Assembly: GCA_937900975.1 (NCBI GenBank)
Contig: CALCPC010000694.1
Span: 1 to 5,703, forward strand
DNA from: an uncultured Paracoccaceae bacterium
Lineage (GTDB): Bacteria > Pseudomonadota > Alphaproteobacteria > Rhodobacterales > Rhodobacteraceae
Reading direction: 5' to 3'
DNA length: 5,703 bases
Position 1 is the stretch's first letter, and each line of letters begins with the position of its first letter. The notes under the pieces are model-generated. The model made no database searches, was not told the origin of the DNA, and saw nothing but the letters and a program-made list of their open reading frames with translations. Shown piece by piece: positions 4,436 through 5,703 of this stretch. The position numbers were made by a program, and so were the translations under genes.

Positions 4436-5703
4436 ATCTCACCTTCACGTAAGAGCCGGGCGCCGGTTCCACGGCGCCGAGCTTGGCCCCGGGCGGTCGT
4501 GCGTTGACCTTGCGCCCAGAGCGTTTTGCAAGCCATCCGTCCCAATCGACCCACCAGCTTCCCTTGGTTTCTTCCGCCCCGCTTAGCCAATCCGACAGCG
4601 CCGCTTCGTCCAAACCATCGCGCGTCCAATACTGGTACTTGCCCGCTGCGGGCGGGTTGACCACACCCGCGATGTGGCCCGATCCCGACAACACAAACCG
4701 CACATCCGCCCCTGTCATCCGTTGAGCGCCGCGATAAACACTGGGCGCCGGGGCGATGTGGGCCTCTCTCGTTGCCACATGATAGACCGGACCCGTGATA
4801 TCGGCCAGCGTGATCGGCGTATCGAGCACGGACATCTCGCCCTTTGCAAAGGCGTTGTCGTCGTAGAAGTTCTCTAAGTAAAAATGATGCACACGCGCCG
4901 GCATGGCGGTTGAATCCGCGTTCCAATAAAGCAAATCGAACGGAAACGGGTCTTTGCCAAGCATGTAATTGTTGACCATGTAGCTCCAGATCAGATCGTT
5001 CGCTCGCAACATGTTGAACGCGGTGGCCATCTTTTGGGCAGGCAGATAGCCCTGCTCCATCTCCGCATCGACGGCCTTTAGCGTGTGGTCGTCGACAAAC
5101 ACCTGCAACTCTCCAGCATCGGCGAAATCGAGCTGGGCTGTGAAAAACGTCGTCGACGCCCCGCGCGTGTCGCCGGTTTTCGAGAGATATGCCATCAGCG
5201 TGCCCACCATCGTCCCGCCGATGCAATAGCTGGCAACATGGGTTTTTTTCTGTCCGGTCTCGGCCAAAACCGCGTCGATGGCCGCAATCGCGCCCTTGGT
5301 CAGGTAACTGTCCCAGGTCTCGTCGCGCTGACGCTCATCGGGGTTGACCCAAGACACCATGAAGACGGTATAGCCCTGGCCCACCAGCCATTTGACCATG
5401 CTCTTTTTCTGATTGAGGTCGAGGACGTAGAACTTGTTGATCCAGGGCGGGATGATCAGCAAGGGCACGCTGTGCACCTTTTCGGTCGTTGGCGCGTATT
5501 GGATCAGTTGCAGGATCTCGTTCTCGAAGATGACCGAGCCGGGGGTGACGGCCATGTCCCGGCCGACCTCGAACGCGTCCATATCGGTCTGGCGGATCAG
5601 CAGCTGACCCTTGCCCCGCTCCAAATCCTCGAGCATCATCCTTAGGCCGCGCTTCAGGTTCTCGCCCTTCTCGGCGACGGTCGTTTCCATCACTTCGGGG
5701 TTC
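4422..5703 (-). CDS. phaC: Class I poly(3-hydroxyalkanoate) synthase, partial (N-terminus off window)
   Basis: The frame is open from the right edge to TAG at 4422, about 427 residues; class I PhaC is usually 560-600 aa, so about 150 N-terminal residues are missing. PhaC polymerises (R)-3-hydroxyacyl-CoA on cytoplasmic granules. The visible part begins NPEVMETTVAEKGENLKRG and includes PPWINKFYVLDL, SWVNPDE, SYCIGGT, NDLIW-VNNY, FDLLYWN, SGSGHIAGVVNPP and the C-terminal SWWVDW/PAPGSYVK. The nucleophile Cys is present (TGC, 5225-5223) and so is the general-base His in GSGHIAG (4676-4674). Two departures stand out. The residue matching catalytic Asp480 of Ralstonia eutropha (REDHI) is Ala (GCC, 4763-4761), and the lipase-like box reads S-Y-C-I-G rather than G-x-C-x-G. 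Identity as PhaC is secure; whether it is active is not. It may lead an operon with the overlapping secreted protein gene. Confidence 0.95.
   Translation of the reverse strand, partial: NPEVMETTVAEKGENLKRGLRMMLEDLERGKGQLLIRQTDMDAFEVGRDMAVTPGSVIFENEILQLIQYAPTTEKVHSVPLLIIPPWINKFYVLDLNQKKSMVKWLVGQGYTVFMVSWVNPDERQRDETWDSYLTKGAIAAIDAVLAETGQKKTHVASYCIGGTMVGTLMAYLSKTGDTRGASTTFFTAQLDFADAGELQVFVDDHTLKAVDAEMEQGYLPAQKMATAFNMLRANDLIWSYMVNNYMLGKDPFPFDLLYWNADSTAMPARVHHFYLENFYDDNAFAKGEMSVLDTPITLADITGPVYHVATREAHIAPAPSVYRGAQRMTGADVRFVLSGSGHIAGVVNPPAAGKYQYWTRDGLDEAALSDWLSGAEETKGSWWVDWDGWLAKRSGRKVNARPPGAKLGAVEPAPGSYVKVRFDKR
4437..4445 (-). promoter_or_regulatory. Ribosome binding site supporting a TTG start inside the end of phaC
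   Basis: On the minus strand AAGGTGAG (4445-4438) stands just before the TTG at 4435-4433. It lies within the last phaC codons (VKVRF). It is the main reason for placing the secreted protein's start at TTG; no ATG nearby would give a complete signal peptide. Confidence 0.55.

Noticed and set aside
4432..5226. Second minus-strand frame of 264 codons inside phaC
   Set aside because: Out-of-frame shadow; its Arg/Gly/Cys-rich reading matches nothing, while the phaC frame is conserved end to end.
5085..5645. Plus-strand frame of 186 codons opposite phaC
   Set aside because: Antisense shadow without start signals or a recognisable domain.

Overview
The window is high in G+C and looks like chromosomal DNA from an alphaproteobacterium, most likely a Rhodobacterales/Roseobacter-type organism. 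That placement is an inference from codon use and from the gene types (a class I poly(3-hydroxyalkanoate) synthase, a small secreted LWFARN/GYCF protein of a kind I associate with Rhodobacteraceae, and a roseobacter-like GST). No rRNA, tRNA, insertion sequence, CRISPR array or phage gene was seen.

Layout. Bases 1-260 (minus) hold the first 86 codons of a glyoxalase/VOC-fold protein that runs off the left edge. It is divergent from a complete creatinase gene at 454-1671 (plus), which keeps every substrate-contacting and catalytic residue of the Pseudomonas enzyme. The region between them (261-453) holds both promoters and a possible 25-codon leader ORF whose stop overlaps the creatinase start. 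Bases 1672-2051 have no clear gene, only a possible frameshifted small exported protein on the minus strand. From 5703 down to 2052 all genes are on the minus strand. In transcription order they are phaC (5' end outside the window), a secreted Cys-rich protein overlapping phaC by 14 nt, a glutathione S-transferase interrupted by one in-frame TGA, and a lysophospholipid-type acyltransferase.

How the genes relate. Creatinase turns creatine into sarcosine and urea, a nitrogen and carbon scavenging step; its usual partners (creatininase, sarcosine oxidase or dehydrogenase) are not here. PhaC polymerises hydroxyacyl-CoA into storage granules. The protein translated from the end of phaC carries a signal peptide, so it works outside the cytoplasm and is probably linked to phaC only by shared expression. 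GST and acyltransferase are separated by gaps of 134-138 nt and may have their own promoters.

Most worth checking: (1) PhaC has Ala where the family has its catalytic Asp (REDHI becomes REAHI), and Ser-x-Cys-x-Gly instead of Gly-x-Cys-x-Gly; (2) the single nonsense codon in an otherwise intact GST; (3) the possible coupled leader peptide of creatinase. I did not find a convincing undescribed multi-gene system.
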